Source: an uncultured Duodenibacillus sp.
GTDB taxonomy: Bacteria; Pseudomonadota; Gammaproteobacteria; Burkholderiales; Burkholderiaceae_F
DNA length: 64,000 nt
Direction of reading: 5' to 3'
Assembly (NCBI GenBank): GCA_944390745.1
Contig: CALXQK010000013.1
Coordinates: 62,001-126,000 of the forward strand
Positions 9,181 to 17,643 of the stretch are shown in pieces. The notes under the pieces are model-generated. The model did not search any database and was not told where the DNA came from. It saw only the letters and a program-made list of their open reading frames with translations. A program made the translations under genes and the position numbers. How positions within the stretch are numbered: the stretch's first letter is position 1; each line of letters begins with the position of its first letter.

Positions 9181-11232
9181 ATGTCGAACTTCCCCACTGA
9201 GAACCTTCGTACCATAGCGCTGGTCGGGCACGGCGCCAGCGGCAAGACGAGTCTGATCGAAGCCATGCTGGCACGCACCGGCGCCATTGCCGAACCCGGC
9301 AGCATCGAGCGCGGCACCACGGTCTGCGACAACGATCCGCAGGAGAAGGCGGTCGGTCACTCGCTCAGAATGGCCGTCGTGCACGTCGAGACGGCCATGC
9401 CCGACCTCACCCCCGTTCGCATTCACGTTCTCGACACCCCCGGGTACCCCGACTATGTCGGGCAGTCGCTCTCGGCCCTAGACGCCGTCAAGTCGGTTGC
9501 CGTCGTGGTCGACGCCACCAAGGGCATCGAACTCATGACGCGGCGCATGATGCGCTGGGCCGAGGAGCGCGGCCTGTGCCGCATGATCGTCATCAACAAG
9601 ATCGATGCTCCGGACGTCGATCTCGCCGGCGTTCTCAAGGAGCTGCAGGAGGTCTTCGGCAGCGCCGTGCTTCCGATCAATCTGCCCACCAAGGGCGCCA
9701 CCCGCGTCATCGACTGCTTTGACCGCGACCAGGGCGACGCCGACATCATGAGCGTGCACGACGTGCACCGCGCCTTCATCGAGCGCGTGGTCGAGGTCGA
9801 CGACGCCACGATGGAGCGCTACCTTGAGGAGGGCGACGCCGATCCGGCAACGCTGCACGCGCCGATCACCAAGGCGCTGCGCGAGGGACACATCATTCCG
9901 GTCTGCTTTACGAGCGCCAAGAAGCTCATCGGCATCCGCGACTTCATGAAGGTCATCATCCGCCACCTGCCCTCGCCCGCCGAGGCCAACGACGCGCTCT
10001 TCTTCAACAAGGCCGGCGACGCGGTCGCAACCGTCCCCGACGCCTCCAGGCCCGTCATCGCGCACGTCTTCAAGGTCGTCAGCGACCCCTTCGTCGGCAA
10101 GATCGGCGTCTTTCGCGTGCACCAGGGCCGCATCACCCCGGGGTGCACCCTGTACGTCAACGACAGCAAGAAGCCCATCAAGGTCGCCCGTCCCCTGCTG
10201 CTGCAGGGCAAGAACACCTCGGAGACCGATGAGCTGCACCCCGGCGACATCGGCGCGCTCAACAAGATCGACGAACTCACCTACGGCTGCATCCTGCATT
10301 CGGATCCGGCCGATGACGACATCCACATGCGGCCGCTGCCCTTCCCCAAGCCGATGTTCGGCCTGGCGATCGCCCCGGCGCGCCGCGGCGACGAGGGCCG
10401 CATGGGTGAGGTGCTCAACAAGATGCTCTCCGAGGATCCGACCCTTGCGGTCGACCACGACGTCGTTCTCAACGAGACCGTCCTGCGCGGCCTCACCGAG
10501 ATGCACGTGCGCACGGTCTTTGAGCGCATGAAGGAGCAGTTCAAGCTCGAGGTCGTCACCAACAACCCCTCCGTGCCCTATCGCGAGACGATCAGCCAGA
10601 GCGCCGAGGGCCATGCCCGTCACAAGAAGCAGACGGGCGGCGCCGGACAGTTCGGCGAGGTCTATCTGCGCGTCGAGCCGCTGCCGCGCGGCACGGGCTT
10701 TGAGTTCGTCGACCAGGTCAAGGGCGGCGTCATTCCCTACAACCTGATTCCGGCCGTTGAAAAGGGCGTGCGCGAGGTGCTCGCGCAGGGCTACATCGCC
10801 GGCTACCCGATTGAGGACATCCGCGTCGTGGTCTACGACGGCAAGTCGCATCCGGTCGACTCCAAGGAGGTCGCCTTCGTTGCGGCCGGCCGCAAGGCGA
10901 TGCTCGATGCGCTCGCCAAGGCCGCGCCCCAGGTGCTTGAGCCCATCGTCGAGGTGCTCGTCACGGCCCCCGACGCCTTCATGGGCGACATCACGGGCGA
11001 CTTGGCAAGCCGCCGCGGCCAGATCGTGGGCACCGACAACCTGCCCGGCGGCCTGATGGAGATCCGCGCCACGGCGCCGCTTTCCGAGCTTGACGGCTAC
11101 GCCACGCGCCTGCACGCGCTCACGCAGGGATCCGGCGCCTTTACGATGGATCTGGCGGGCTACCAGCCCGTGCCGGCGCAAAAGCAGGCCGAGCTTGCAG
11201 CCAAGTTCAGCCGCAAGGCCGAGGAGGACTAG
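9181..11232 (+). CDS. Elongation factor G-like translational GTPase
   Basis: 683 residues. An ATG six bases upstream (9175) touches the ribosome site CCGGAGG directly, so the ATG at 9181 is preferred. G1 is GHGASGKTSL, G3 DTPGY, G4 NKID; domains II-V of EF-G follow to the end. The switch-I region, normally containing the ERGITI motif in EF-G, instead reads EKAVGHSLRMAV, and the P-loop is GASGKT rather than DAGKTT, which marks the EF-G-like paralogue (often called FusA2 or EF-G II) and not the main translocase. The role of such paralogues is not settled; ribosome recycling or stress roles have been proposed. Single gene with its own terminator. Confidence 0.88.
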   Translation: MSNFPTENLRTIALVGHGASGKTSLIEAMLARTGAIAEPGSIERGTTVCDNDPQEKAVGHSLRMAVVHVETAMPDLTPVRIHVLDTPGYPDYVGQSLSALDAVKSVAVVVDATKGIELMTRRMMRWAEERGLCRMIVINKIDAPDVDLAGVLKELQEVFGSAVLPINLPTKGATRVIDCFDRDQGDADIMSVHDVHRAFIERVVEVDDATMERYLEEGDADPATLHAPITKALREGHIIPVCFTSAKKLIGIRDFMKVIIRHLPSPAEANDALFFNKAGDAVATVPDASRPVIAHVFKVVSDPFVGKIGVFRVHQGRITPGCTLYVNDSKKPIKVARPLLLQGKNTSETDELHPGDIGALNKIDELTYGCILHSDPADDDIHMRPLPFPKPMFGLAIAPARRGDEGRMGEVLNKMLSEDPTLAVDHDVVLNETVLRGLTEMHVRTVFERMKEQFKLEVVTNNPSVPYRETISQSAEGHARHKKQTGGAGQFGEVYLRVEPLPRGTGFEFVDQVKGGVIPYNLIPAVEKGVREVLAQGYIAGYPIEDIRVVVYDGKSHPVDSKEVAFVAAGRKAMLDALAKAAPQVLEPIVEVLVTAPDAFMGDITGDLASRRGQIVGTDNLPGGLMEIRATAPLSELDGYATRLHALTQGSGAFTMDLAGYQPVPAQKQAELAAKFSRKAEED

Positions 11233-11283
11233 CGCCCCCTCCGCCCCGGTCCGCCGCCGGGATTTCTCCCGCCGGCGGCCGCA

Positions 11284-11313
11284 GGCTCCTTCCGCCCGGA
11301 AGGGGCCTTTTTT
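11284..11313 (+). terminator. Terminator of the EF-G-like gene
   Basis: Stem GGCTCCTTCC/GGAAGGGGCC (one G-T pair, 4-nt loop) followed by six T. Confidence 0.85.
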
Positions 11314-11323
11314 GTCGGCATGC

Positions 11324-11359
11324 AAAACCCCCGCGCGGGCTTTCAAGCCCGGGCGGGGG
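11324..11359 (-). terminator. Terminator of the tyrS-dtd operon
   Basis: On the minus strand a 7-bp stem CCCCCGC/GCGGGGG and an inner 6-bp CGGGCT/AGCCCG around a 4-nt loop, separated by one mismatch, are followed by TTTT (plus-strand A at 11324-11327). It lies 24 nt after the dtd stop. Confidence 0.8.
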
Positions 11360-11382
11360 TCAAGGGGTGGGCGAGGCCGTCC

Positions 11383-11820
11383 CTAGTTCTCCAGCCAGAT
11401 CGTCACCGGTCCGTCGTTGATCAGCCGCACGGCCATGTGCGCACCGAACCGCCCGCAGGCCACCTTGAGTCCCGAGGCCGCGCACTCGCGGGCAAAGAGC
11501 TCATAGAGCCGGCGCCCCGTCTCGGGGTCGGCCGCAGGCGTAAAGCTCGGGCGGTTGCCGTGGCTCGTGTCGGCGGCGAGCGTGAACTGCGAGACGACGA
11601 GAATCTCGCCGCCGACGTCGGTCACCGAGCGGTTCATCTTGCCCGCCTCATCCTCAAAGATGCGGCAGCGCAGCACGCGCGAGGCAAGCGCGCGCGCCTT
11701 TTCCTCGGTGTCGCCGCGCACGGCGCACACCAGAATCATCAGCCCCGCGCCGACGGCGCCGATCTCCTCGCCCGCAACCGAGACGCCTGCGCTTTGCACG
11801 CGCTGCAAAAGGGCAATCAT
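11383..11820 (-). CDS. dtd: D-aminoacyl-tRNA deacylase (D-tyrosyl-tRNA deacylase)
   Basis: 145 residues, the standard DTD length. The active-site segment SQFTLAAD and the C-terminal cross-subunit motif NDGPVT are both present. The homodimer hydrolyses D-aminoacyl-tRNAs, recycling tRNA mischarged with D-amino acids, chiefly D-tyrosine. It lies 26 nt downstream of tyrS on the same strand, so charging and proofreading of tRNA-Tyr are likely co-expressed. A clear terminator follows. Confidence 0.96.
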   Translation of the reverse strand: MIALLQRVQSAGVSVAGEEIGAVGAGLMILVCAVRGDTEEKARALASRVLRCRIFEDEAGKMNRSVTDVGGEILVVSQFTLAADTSHGNRPSFTPAADPETGRRLYELFARECAASGLKVACGRFGAHMAVRLINDGPVTIWLEN

Positions 11821-11846
11821 TCCATGCGCTCCCGTCCGGCTTGTGC

Positions 11847-13100
11847 TCAGGAGACGGTCACGCGCGCCCAGCGGCGCTTGCCGACCTGAAGCACGTAGCA
11901 GCCGGGCTTGAGCTTGAGTCCGCGGTCGCTGATGCGCTCGCCGTCGAGCCGCACGCCGCCCTGCTCAATGTTGCGGTTGGCCTCGCCCGTGCTCGGGCAC
12001 AGGCCGGCCTCCTTGATCAGACGGGCGATGCCGATCTCGCCCCCGGCGGCGGCCACCGTCACCTCCGGGATGTCCGAGGGAACGGCGCCCGCGCGGAAGC
12101 GGTTGTTGAACTCCGCCTCGGCGGCCTCGGCCGCCTTCTGGTCGTGAAAGCGCGCGACGATCTCCTTGGCAAGCATCACCTTGGCGTCGCGCGGGTTGCG
12201 GCCGTTCTCGCACTCGCTCTTGAGCGCTGCGATCTCTGCGTTGCTCCTGAGGCTCAGAAGGTTGTACCAGTCCCACATGAGCGTATCGGAAATGCTCATC
12301 ACCTTGCCGAACATTTCGTCGGCCGACTCCGTGATGCCGATGTAGTTGTGCTTGGACTTGCTCATCTTGTTGACGCCGTCAAGCCCGACCAGAAGCGGCA
12401 TCGTGAGGATGCACTGCGCCGGCTGGCCGTACTGGCGCTGCAGCTCGCGGCCCACGAGAAGGTTGAAGCGCTGGTCCGACCCGCCGAGCTCGAGATCGGC
12501 GTGAAGCGCCACCGAGTCGTAGCCCTGCATGAGGGGATAGATGAGTTCGTGAACGGCGATGGGCAGCTGCTGCGAGAAGCGCTTGGCAAAGTCGTCGCGC
12601 TCAAGCAGACGGGCCACCGTGTAGCGGCTTGCAAGCTGGATGAGGCCGGCGGCGCCGAGCTCGCCGCACCACTCGGAATTCCAGCGCACCTCGGCCTTTT
12701 CAATGTCGAGCACGTGCGCGGCCTGCTCAAGATAGGTCTCGGCATTGACCTTGATCTGCTCGGGCGACAGCGGCGGGCGCGTCGTGTTGCGCCCGGACGG
12801 ATCGCCGATGGCGGCCGTGAAGTCGCCGATCAGAAAGATCACCGTGTGGCCGAGGTCCTGCAGCTGGCGCAGCTTGTTGAGCACCACCGTGTGGCCGATG
12901 TGAATGTCGGGGGCCGTGGGATCAAGGCCGAGCTTGCAGCGCAGCCTGCCGCCCTCGGCCCTGGCGCGGGCGAGCTTCTGCTCGAGCTCGCTTTCGATGA
13001 GAAGCGTATCCACGCCCCGGCCAATGGTGTTCATCGCCTCGACAATGTCCGGGGTGACCTCGTAGTGTTGTTCGTGCTGTTGAATCGTTGCTTCCGACAT
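11847..13100 (-). CDS. tyrS: Tyrosyl-tRNA synthetase
   Basis: 417 residues from the ATG at 13100 (MSEATIQQ...); a longer frame from 13187 adds a non-conserved leader across the promoter and is rejected. The class I HIGH motif appears as HIGHTVV near residue 70, and the second signature is KMSKSKHN, the form of the longer TyrRS subgroup rather than the KFGKT form of E. coli TyrS. A C-terminal S4 RNA-binding domain (about 350-417) binds the tRNA anticodon/variable arm. Charges tRNA-Tyr with tyrosine. Followed closely by dtd. Confidence 0.96.
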   Translation of the reverse strand: MSEATIQQHEQHYEVTPDIVEAMNTIGRGVDTLLIESELEQKLARARAEGGRLRCKLGLDPTAPDIHIGHTVVLNKLRQLQDLGHTVIFLIGDFTAAIGDPSGRNTTRPPLSPEQIKVNAETYLEQAAHVLDIEKAEVRWNSEWCGELGAAGLIQLASRYTVARLLERDDFAKRFSQQLPIAVHELIYPLMQGYDSVALHADLELGGSDQRFNLLVGRELQRQYGQPAQCILTMPLLVGLDGVNKMSKSKHNYIGITESADEMFGKVMSISDTLMWDWYNLLSLRSNAEIAALKSECENGRNPRDAKVMLAKEIVARFHDQKAAEAAEAEFNNRFRAGAVPSDIPEVTVAAAGGEIGIARLIKEAGLCPSTGEANRNIEQGGVRLDGERISDRGLKLKPGCYVLQVGKRRWARVTVS

Positions 13101-13185
13101 CGGTGTGTGCTTCCCGAAAATCTGCTTCTGAAAAGAAAAAGAATGAAAAAAGGCCGGGGCGCCCCGCCTCGTCCTGCAGCCGTGC

Positions 13186-13213
13186 ATTGTAGCAAGGGCG
13201 CCTACGCGCCCAA
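13186..13213 (-). promoter_or_regulatory. Sigma-70-type promoter of tyrS
   Basis: On the minus strand TTGGGC (13213-13208), 16-nt spacer, TACAAT (13191-13186), about 85 nt upstream of the tyrS start. The whole 303-nt divergent region 13101-13403 up to the aldo-keto reductase holds no gene; its middle is rich in GGGCGCC repeats. Confidence 0.6.
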
Positions 13214-13403
13214 CGGGCGCCGGCGGCCGGAGGGCGGCGGCGCAAACCTGCCTTTTTTGTCCTCGTGCTCGCCTCTTTGATGCAAAGATCGCGCCGCGGC
13301 GCCCGCCGCAGCCCTCCCGCCGCTAGTCTTTCGGCCGCCGCGCGGGGGAAAGACCGCCTGCGTCTTCATCCGCACCCGCGCCATCATCCTGAGGAGTTGC
13401 ACC

Positions 13404-14393
13404 ATGCAGTACAAGAAACTCGGCCGCACCGGCCTTTTTGTCAGCCGACTGTGCCTGGGCACGATGAATTTCGGAGACGTGACCGACAAGGCGGCGAGCT
13501 TTTCGATCATGGACCGCGCCTTTGAGGCGGGCATCAACTTTTTCGACACCGCCGACGTCTACGGCGGCCCGCAGCGCCCGGACATCCCCCTGGGCTACGG
13601 CATCTCCGAGGAGATTGTCGGCGAGTGGCTCGTCCGCAGCGGCAGGCGCGACGAGGTCGTGCTCGCCACCAAGCTCTATCAGCCCATGATCGCCGGCCCC
13701 AACGGCGGGCGGCTTTCGGCCTACCACATCCGCAAGGCCTGCGAGGACAGCCTGCGGCGCCTGAAGACCGATCACATCGACCTGTGGCAGATGCACCACT
13801 TCGACCGCACGACGCCCTGGGAGGAGATCTGGGAGGCAATGGACGTGCTGATCGGCCAGGGCAAGGTGCTCTACGTGGGCAGCTGCAACTTCCCGGGCTG
13901 GGGCATCGCCGCGGCCCAGGGTGAGGCCCGCGCGCGGCACATGCTGGGTCTTGTCAGCGAGCAGAGCCGCTACAGCCTTGCGTGCCGCGCCATTGAGCTT
14001 GAGGTGCTGCCCTCGGCGCGCTACCACGGCATGGGCGTTCTGGCCTACAGCCCGCTTGACGGCGGCCTTCTTGCGGGAGCGCTGCAGAAGGCCGCGGGAC
14101 GCGCACGCCGCGACAAGCCGTCGCTGCCGCTGCGCGACGCGCACTTTCATGAGCGGCTGGCCGCCTATGAGGACCTGTGCTCGCGCTCGGGCCTTGCGCC
14201 CGCGGACGTGGCCCAGGCCTGGGTGCTTGCAAATCCCGACATCACCTGCCCGATCGTCGGGCCGCGCACCATGGCGCAGCTCGAGTCCTCCATCCGCGCC
14301 CTGGACCTGGTGCTCGACGAACCGATGCTCGAAAAGCTCGACGCCATCTTCCCGGGCCCGGGAGGCGAGGCGCCCGAGGCCTACGCCTGGTAG
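13404..14393 (+). CDS. Aldo/keto reductase
   Basis: 329 residues, a full AKR barrel. The catalytic tetrad is visible: Asp48 and Tyr53 in FFDTADVYGG, Lys90 in LATKLYQ and His131 in WQMHHFD. The C-terminal half has the NADPH-binding segment (CPIVGPRTMAQLESS). A GAGGAG ribosome site lies upstream of the ATG. The sequence resembles the Tas/YajO/potassium-channel-beta-like branch, which reduces aldehydes and ketones with NADPH; the natural substrate cannot be inferred. It stands alone between tyrS (divergent) and the M23 peptidase gene. Confidence 0.92.
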   Translation: MQYKKLGRTGLFVSRLCLGTMNFGDVTDKAASFSIMDRAFEAGINFFDTADVYGGPQRPDIPLGYGISEEIVGEWLVRSGRRDEVVLATKLYQPMIAGPNGGRLSAYHIRKACEDSLRRLKTDHIDLWQMHHFDRTTPWEEIWEAMDVLIGQGKVLYVGSCNFPGWGIAAAQGEARARHMLGLVSEQSRYSLACRAIELEVLPSARYHGMGVLAYSPLDGGLLAGALQKAAGRARRDKPSLPLRDAHFHERLAAYEDLCSRSGLAPADVAQAWVLANPDITCPIVGPRTMAQLESSIRALDLVLDEPMLEKLDAIFPGPGGEAPEAYAW

Positions 14394-14455
14394 CGCACGC
14401 GCGGGGCGGCCGGCGTCATTCACATTTCGTTTCGAACCCGCTGCCGCCCCCCGGC

Positions 14456-14483
14456 TTGAGGCCCGCCCCGGGAAGCTTAAAAT
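14456..14483 (+). promoter_or_regulatory. Promoter of the M23 peptidase gene
   Basis: TTGAGG (14456-14461), 16-nt spacer, TAAAAT (14478-14483). Transcription would begin near 14490, which argues against the ATG at 14492 and for the one at 14570. Confidence 0.6.
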
Positions 14484-14569
14484 GTGGGCTCATGCAAATC
14501 GACCTGCGGGAAAGCCCGGGGAGGGCTCTCGTCCGCAGGTTTTGCACGCAGGCAACAATCCCAAGCTTC

Positions 14570-16024
14570 ATGTCCTCACAGTATCTCGTCGGAAAACAGC
14601 TCTGCAGCATCGGACGCGCCGTGCTCGATCTGGTGCGCTCCCGGCACTTCTCGGAAGTCGGCGCCGGGGGCTTTACGCGCTCCTCGCTCGTGGCGCTCGG
14701 CGTCTTCTGCGCGCTGCCCGTGGCGGCCACCGCCGCGCTCTACCTCTCGATTCCCGACGAAACCCTCTCGAAGGCGCCGCGGCAGGTGCTCACCTCCGAG
14801 GTCGTCCGGCTGCCCGACCTCAGAAGCCAGATTGCGGCCATTGAATCCGTACCCGAGCCCATTGCGCACGACATCTTCGTGCGCCCGGCCGAGACGCTCT
14901 CCTCGCTGCTGGCGCGGCTCTCGATTCGCGACGCGCAGGCCGAGCGCTTCATCACCATACACCCCGAGGCCGGGGCGCTCGTCTATCCGCACGCCGGACA
15001 GTTTGTCTCGGCCGTGGCCCGCGAGGACGGCAGGCTGCAGGACCTCAAGCTCTACCTGGACAGCAGCGTCACCGACCGCGGCACGCTCGTGCATGTCTCG
15101 CGCGGCGACGACGACAAGCTGTCGCTTGCCGTCGCGCCCTACAGCTACGACGTCGAGCTCACCATGGTCAACGGCTTTGTCGGCGCATCGGTCGACGAAA
15201 GCCTCAAGCAAAACGGCGTGCCGCAGACCGTGGTGCAGCAGATGCACTCGGCCTTTGACTATGACCGCGACCTCGTGAGCGACCTGCGCCGCGGCGACGC
15301 CTACCGGCTCATCTACGAGACGAAGTTTGCCGAGGGCAACTTCGTGCGCTACGGCAGGCTTCTGGCCATGCAGCTCGACCACGACGGCAAGACGACCGAA
15401 CTCTTCTGGTTCGGCAACGACGGCGTGGGCGGCAACTACTACGACGCGCACGGCAACATCTCCCGGCGCATCTTCATGCGCGTGCCCCTGGACGTCAAGA
15501 GCGTGAGCTCGGAATTCTCCCCCCTGCGCAAGCACCCCGTCACCGGCGTCGTGCGCCCGCACTACGGCACGGACTTCCGCGCGCCCTGGGGCGCGCTCGT
15601 GCGCGCGGCCGCCGACGGCGTGGTGAGCTTTGCGGGCGTCGGCACGGGCTGGGGCAACTACATCCGCATCGACCACGGTCCGGACATCCAGACGCTCTAC
15701 GCGCACCTCTCCTCCATTGACAAGAGCGTCAAAAAGGGCGCCGTCGTCAAGCACGGCCAGGTCATCGGCCGCGTGGGCCAGACCGGTCTGGCAACCGGCC
15801 CGCACCTGCACTACGAGCTCAAGATGGACGGCGTGCAGATCAACCCGATGACCGTGCGCCTGCCCGACGAGGGCACGCTCTCGCCCTACCGCTACGCGCA
15901 GATGGAGGTGCTCATCGCGCCGCTGCGCGCGCGCCTGGCCATTCTCCAGAAGGTGCAGACCGCGGCAATGGCGCAGCTGCAGCACGAGGACGCGGCCGGC
16001 GCAGGCGCCCCGCGCGGTCTCTGA
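14570..16024 (+). CDS. M23-family peptidoglycan endopeptidase, membrane-anchored
   Basis: 484 residues from the ATG at 14570; an ATG at 14492 is in frame but falls at the predicted transcription start, and neither has a strong ribosome site. A basic N-terminus and one membrane segment (about residues 41-63) are followed by an OapA/LysM-like region and then the M23 zinc-peptidase domain with HYGTDFRAP (His, Asp ligands) and HLHYEL (catalytic His and ligand). Such periplasmic enzymes (MepM/YebA class) cut D-Ala-mDAP crosslinks to allow wall expansion. The gene order M23 peptidase, anmK, near tyrS is a recurring betaproteobacterial arrangement and links wall cutting to muropeptide recycling. Confidence 0.9.
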   Translation: MSSQYLVGKQLCSIGRAVLDLVRSRHFSEVGAGGFTRSSLVALGVFCALPVAATAALYLSIPDETLSKAPRQVLTSEVVRLPDLRSQIAAIESVPEPIAHDIFVRPAETLSSLLARLSIRDAQAERFITIHPEAGALVYPHAGQFVSAVAREDGRLQDLKLYLDSSVTDRGTLVHVSRGDDDKLSLAVAPYSYDVELTMVNGFVGASVDESLKQNGVPQTVVQQMHSAFDYDRDLVSDLRRGDAYRLIYETKFAEGNFVRYGRLLAMQLDHDGKTTELFWFGNDGVGGNYYDAHGNISRRIFMRVPLDVKSVSSEFSPLRKHPVTGVVRPHYGTDFRAPWGALVRAAADGVVSFAGVGTGWGNYIRIDHGPDIQTLYAHLSSIDKSVKKGAVVKHGQVIGRVGQTGLATGPHLHYELKMDGVQINPMTVRLPDEGTLSPYRYAQMEVLIAPLRARLAILQKVQTAAMAQLQHEDAAGAGAPRGL

Positions 16025-16213
16025 AGACGCGCTCCTCCCCACGGGCTGCGCATTTGGCGCTATCTTTTCGGTTGCACGGACTTCCCCGCCCACGGCCCGG
16101 GAGTCTGAGGGGCGTGCGCCGCGCACAGAAGGAGGCAGACACTTCACCAGGGCGGCGCCGCCCGCTTCAAGCAGTGCAGCAAACCAGGGATTTTTGAGCG
16201 GAGAGTTCCAATC

Positions 16214-17317
16214 ATGCAGCAGAAAACCATCACCCTCGGCCTGATGTCGGGCACCAGCCTTGACGGCGTCGACTCGGTGGCCGTCGACTTCTCGGGCGGC
16301 ACGCCGCGCCTTGCGGGCCACCACCACACGGCCTTTCCCGTCGAGCTCAAGCGCAGGCTCCTGGCCCTGTGCGCGCCGGGCGACAACGAGATCGACGAAA
16401 TGGGCCGCACCTCGGTCGAGCTCGGACGCTTCTACGTGCAGGCCATCGACGAGCTGCTCGACTTCGCCGACATCGGCCGCAAGGACGTGGCCGCCGTCGG
16501 CATCCACGGCCAGACCATCCGCCACCGCCCCGAGCAGGGATGGACGCTGCAGCTCAACAATCCGGCGCTTGTGGCAGAGCTTTCGGGCCTCGATGTCGTG
16601 GCCGACTTCCGCACCCGCGACATCGCCGCCGGAGGCGAGGGCGCGCCGCTCGTGCCGGCCTTTCACCGGCAGATGTTCATGGGCGAGGTCGCCAGAAGCG
16701 TCGTCAACATCGGCGGCATCGCCAACATCACCTTCCTGCCCGCGCGGCGCAGCTACGGCCGGATCATCGGCTTTGACTGCGGTCCGGGCAACATCCTTCT
16801 GGACGCCTGGTGCCGCCGCCACCTGCAGCGCGACTTCGACGCCAACGGCGCCTGGGGCGCGACGGGACGCGTGAACGACGAGCTGCTCGCGCGCCTCATG
16901 GACGATCCCTACTTCGACCGCGAGCCCCCCAAGAGCACGGGGCGCGAGCACTTCAACACCGAGTGGCTCGAGGCGCGCCTCAAGAACGAGGAGCCCGTCG
17001 ACGTGCAGGCCACGCTCATGATGCTCACTGCGCGCACGATCACCCAGGCGATCAAGCGCTTTGCGCACCAGACGCAGGAGATCTACCTGTGCGGCGGCGG
17101 CGCCCTCAACGGCGCGCTTGCGCAGATGATCCGCCAGGAGGCGGGCGGCGAGATGTACGTGCGCTCGACCTCGGTGCTCGGCGTTGATCCCATGCACGTC
17201 GAGGCCATGGCCTTTGCCTGGCTTGCCTGGGCGTTCCTGAACCGCATCCCTGGCAACCTGCCCGAGGTGACCAACGCCACGGGCGCGCGCGTTCTCGGCG
17301 CCCTCTACCCGCACTGA
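16214..17317 (+). CDS. anmK: Anhydro-N-acetylmuramic acid kinase
   Basis: 367 residues, the normal AnmK size. The N-terminal phosphate loop GLMSGTSLDGVD is diagnostic, and the ASKHA-fold ATPase features GIHGQTIRH, FDCGPGN and a C-terminal GGGALN segment follow. It phosphorylates 1,6-anhydro-MurNAc while opening the anhydro ring, giving MurNAc-6-P for cell-wall recycling. A GGAGAG ribosome site precedes the ATG. It lies 189 nt after the peptidase gene, probably in the same functional group, and ends before a terminator. Confidence 0.97.
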   Translation: MQQKTITLGLMSGTSLDGVDSVAVDFSGGTPRLAGHHHTAFPVELKRRLLALCAPGDNEIDEMGRTSVELGRFYVQAIDELLDFADIGRKDVAAVGIHGQTIRHRPEQGWTLQLNNPALVAELSGLDVVADFRTRDIAAGGEGAPLVPAFHRQMFMGEVARSVVNIGGIANITFLPARRSYGRIIGFDCGPGNILLDAWCRRHLQRDFDANGAWGATGRVNDELLARLMDDPYFDREPPKSTGREHFNTEWLEARLKNEEPVDVQATLMMLTARTITQAIKRFAHQTQEIYLCGGGALNGALAQMIRQEAGGEMYVRSTSVLGVDPMHVEAMAFAWLAWAFLNRIPGNLPEVTNATGARVLGALYPH

Positions 17318-17422
17318 TTCCTTCAAGGAGGCGTCCTGTGGGGGGCATTTCCAATGCCCCCTGCGGCCCCCGGGGGAGGATGCGGCGCCGGCTTTTTTGG
17401 AGCCGGTGTCGCCTTTTGGGTC

Positions 17423-17451
17423 AGCCCGCAGCCCGCGGGCTCTTCTTTTTT
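17423..17451 (+). terminator. Terminator downstream of anmK
   Basis: Stem AGCCCGC/GCGGGCT with a 5-nt loop, then CTTC and six T. Upstream in the same 326-nt gap (17318-17643) is a perfect hairpin GGGGGCATT/AATGCCCCC (about 17341-17361) without a T-run. No gene is seen in the gap. Confidence 0.75.
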
Positions 17452-17461
17452 GGGCGTTTTC

Positions 17462-17489
17462 TTGCCTTTGCCCGCGCAGCGCTTAGAAT
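17462..17489 (+). promoter_or_regulatory. Promoter of the SulP transporter gene
   Basis: TTGCCT (17462-17467), 16-nt spacer, TAGAAT (17484-17489), directly after the anmK terminator. It implies a leader of about 150 nt before the ATG at 17644. Confidence 0.6.
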
Positions 17490-17643
17490 GCGGGTCGCGT
17501 TTTCTCAACGTCTGAAAACCCCCCGGAGTTTCTCAAGAAGACGCCCGCGCCCCTTGAGCTCCCTGAAATTCCCTCTACAGCGCATCCCTCCCGCCGGCGA
17601 GGCCCTGCCTTCGCGCAGAAGCGCCTGCCCGCCCTCCAGAGTC

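Noticed and set aside
14576..17326. Very long open frame on the minus strand opposite the M23 peptidase and anmK genes (similar long frames lie opposite 1260-3038, 4742-7030, 9478-11346 and 33096-35291).
   Set aside because: In GC-rich DNA stop codons are rare in antisense frames; the translations are His/Arg/Ala/Gly-rich, lack any domain, and the opposite strands encode clear families.
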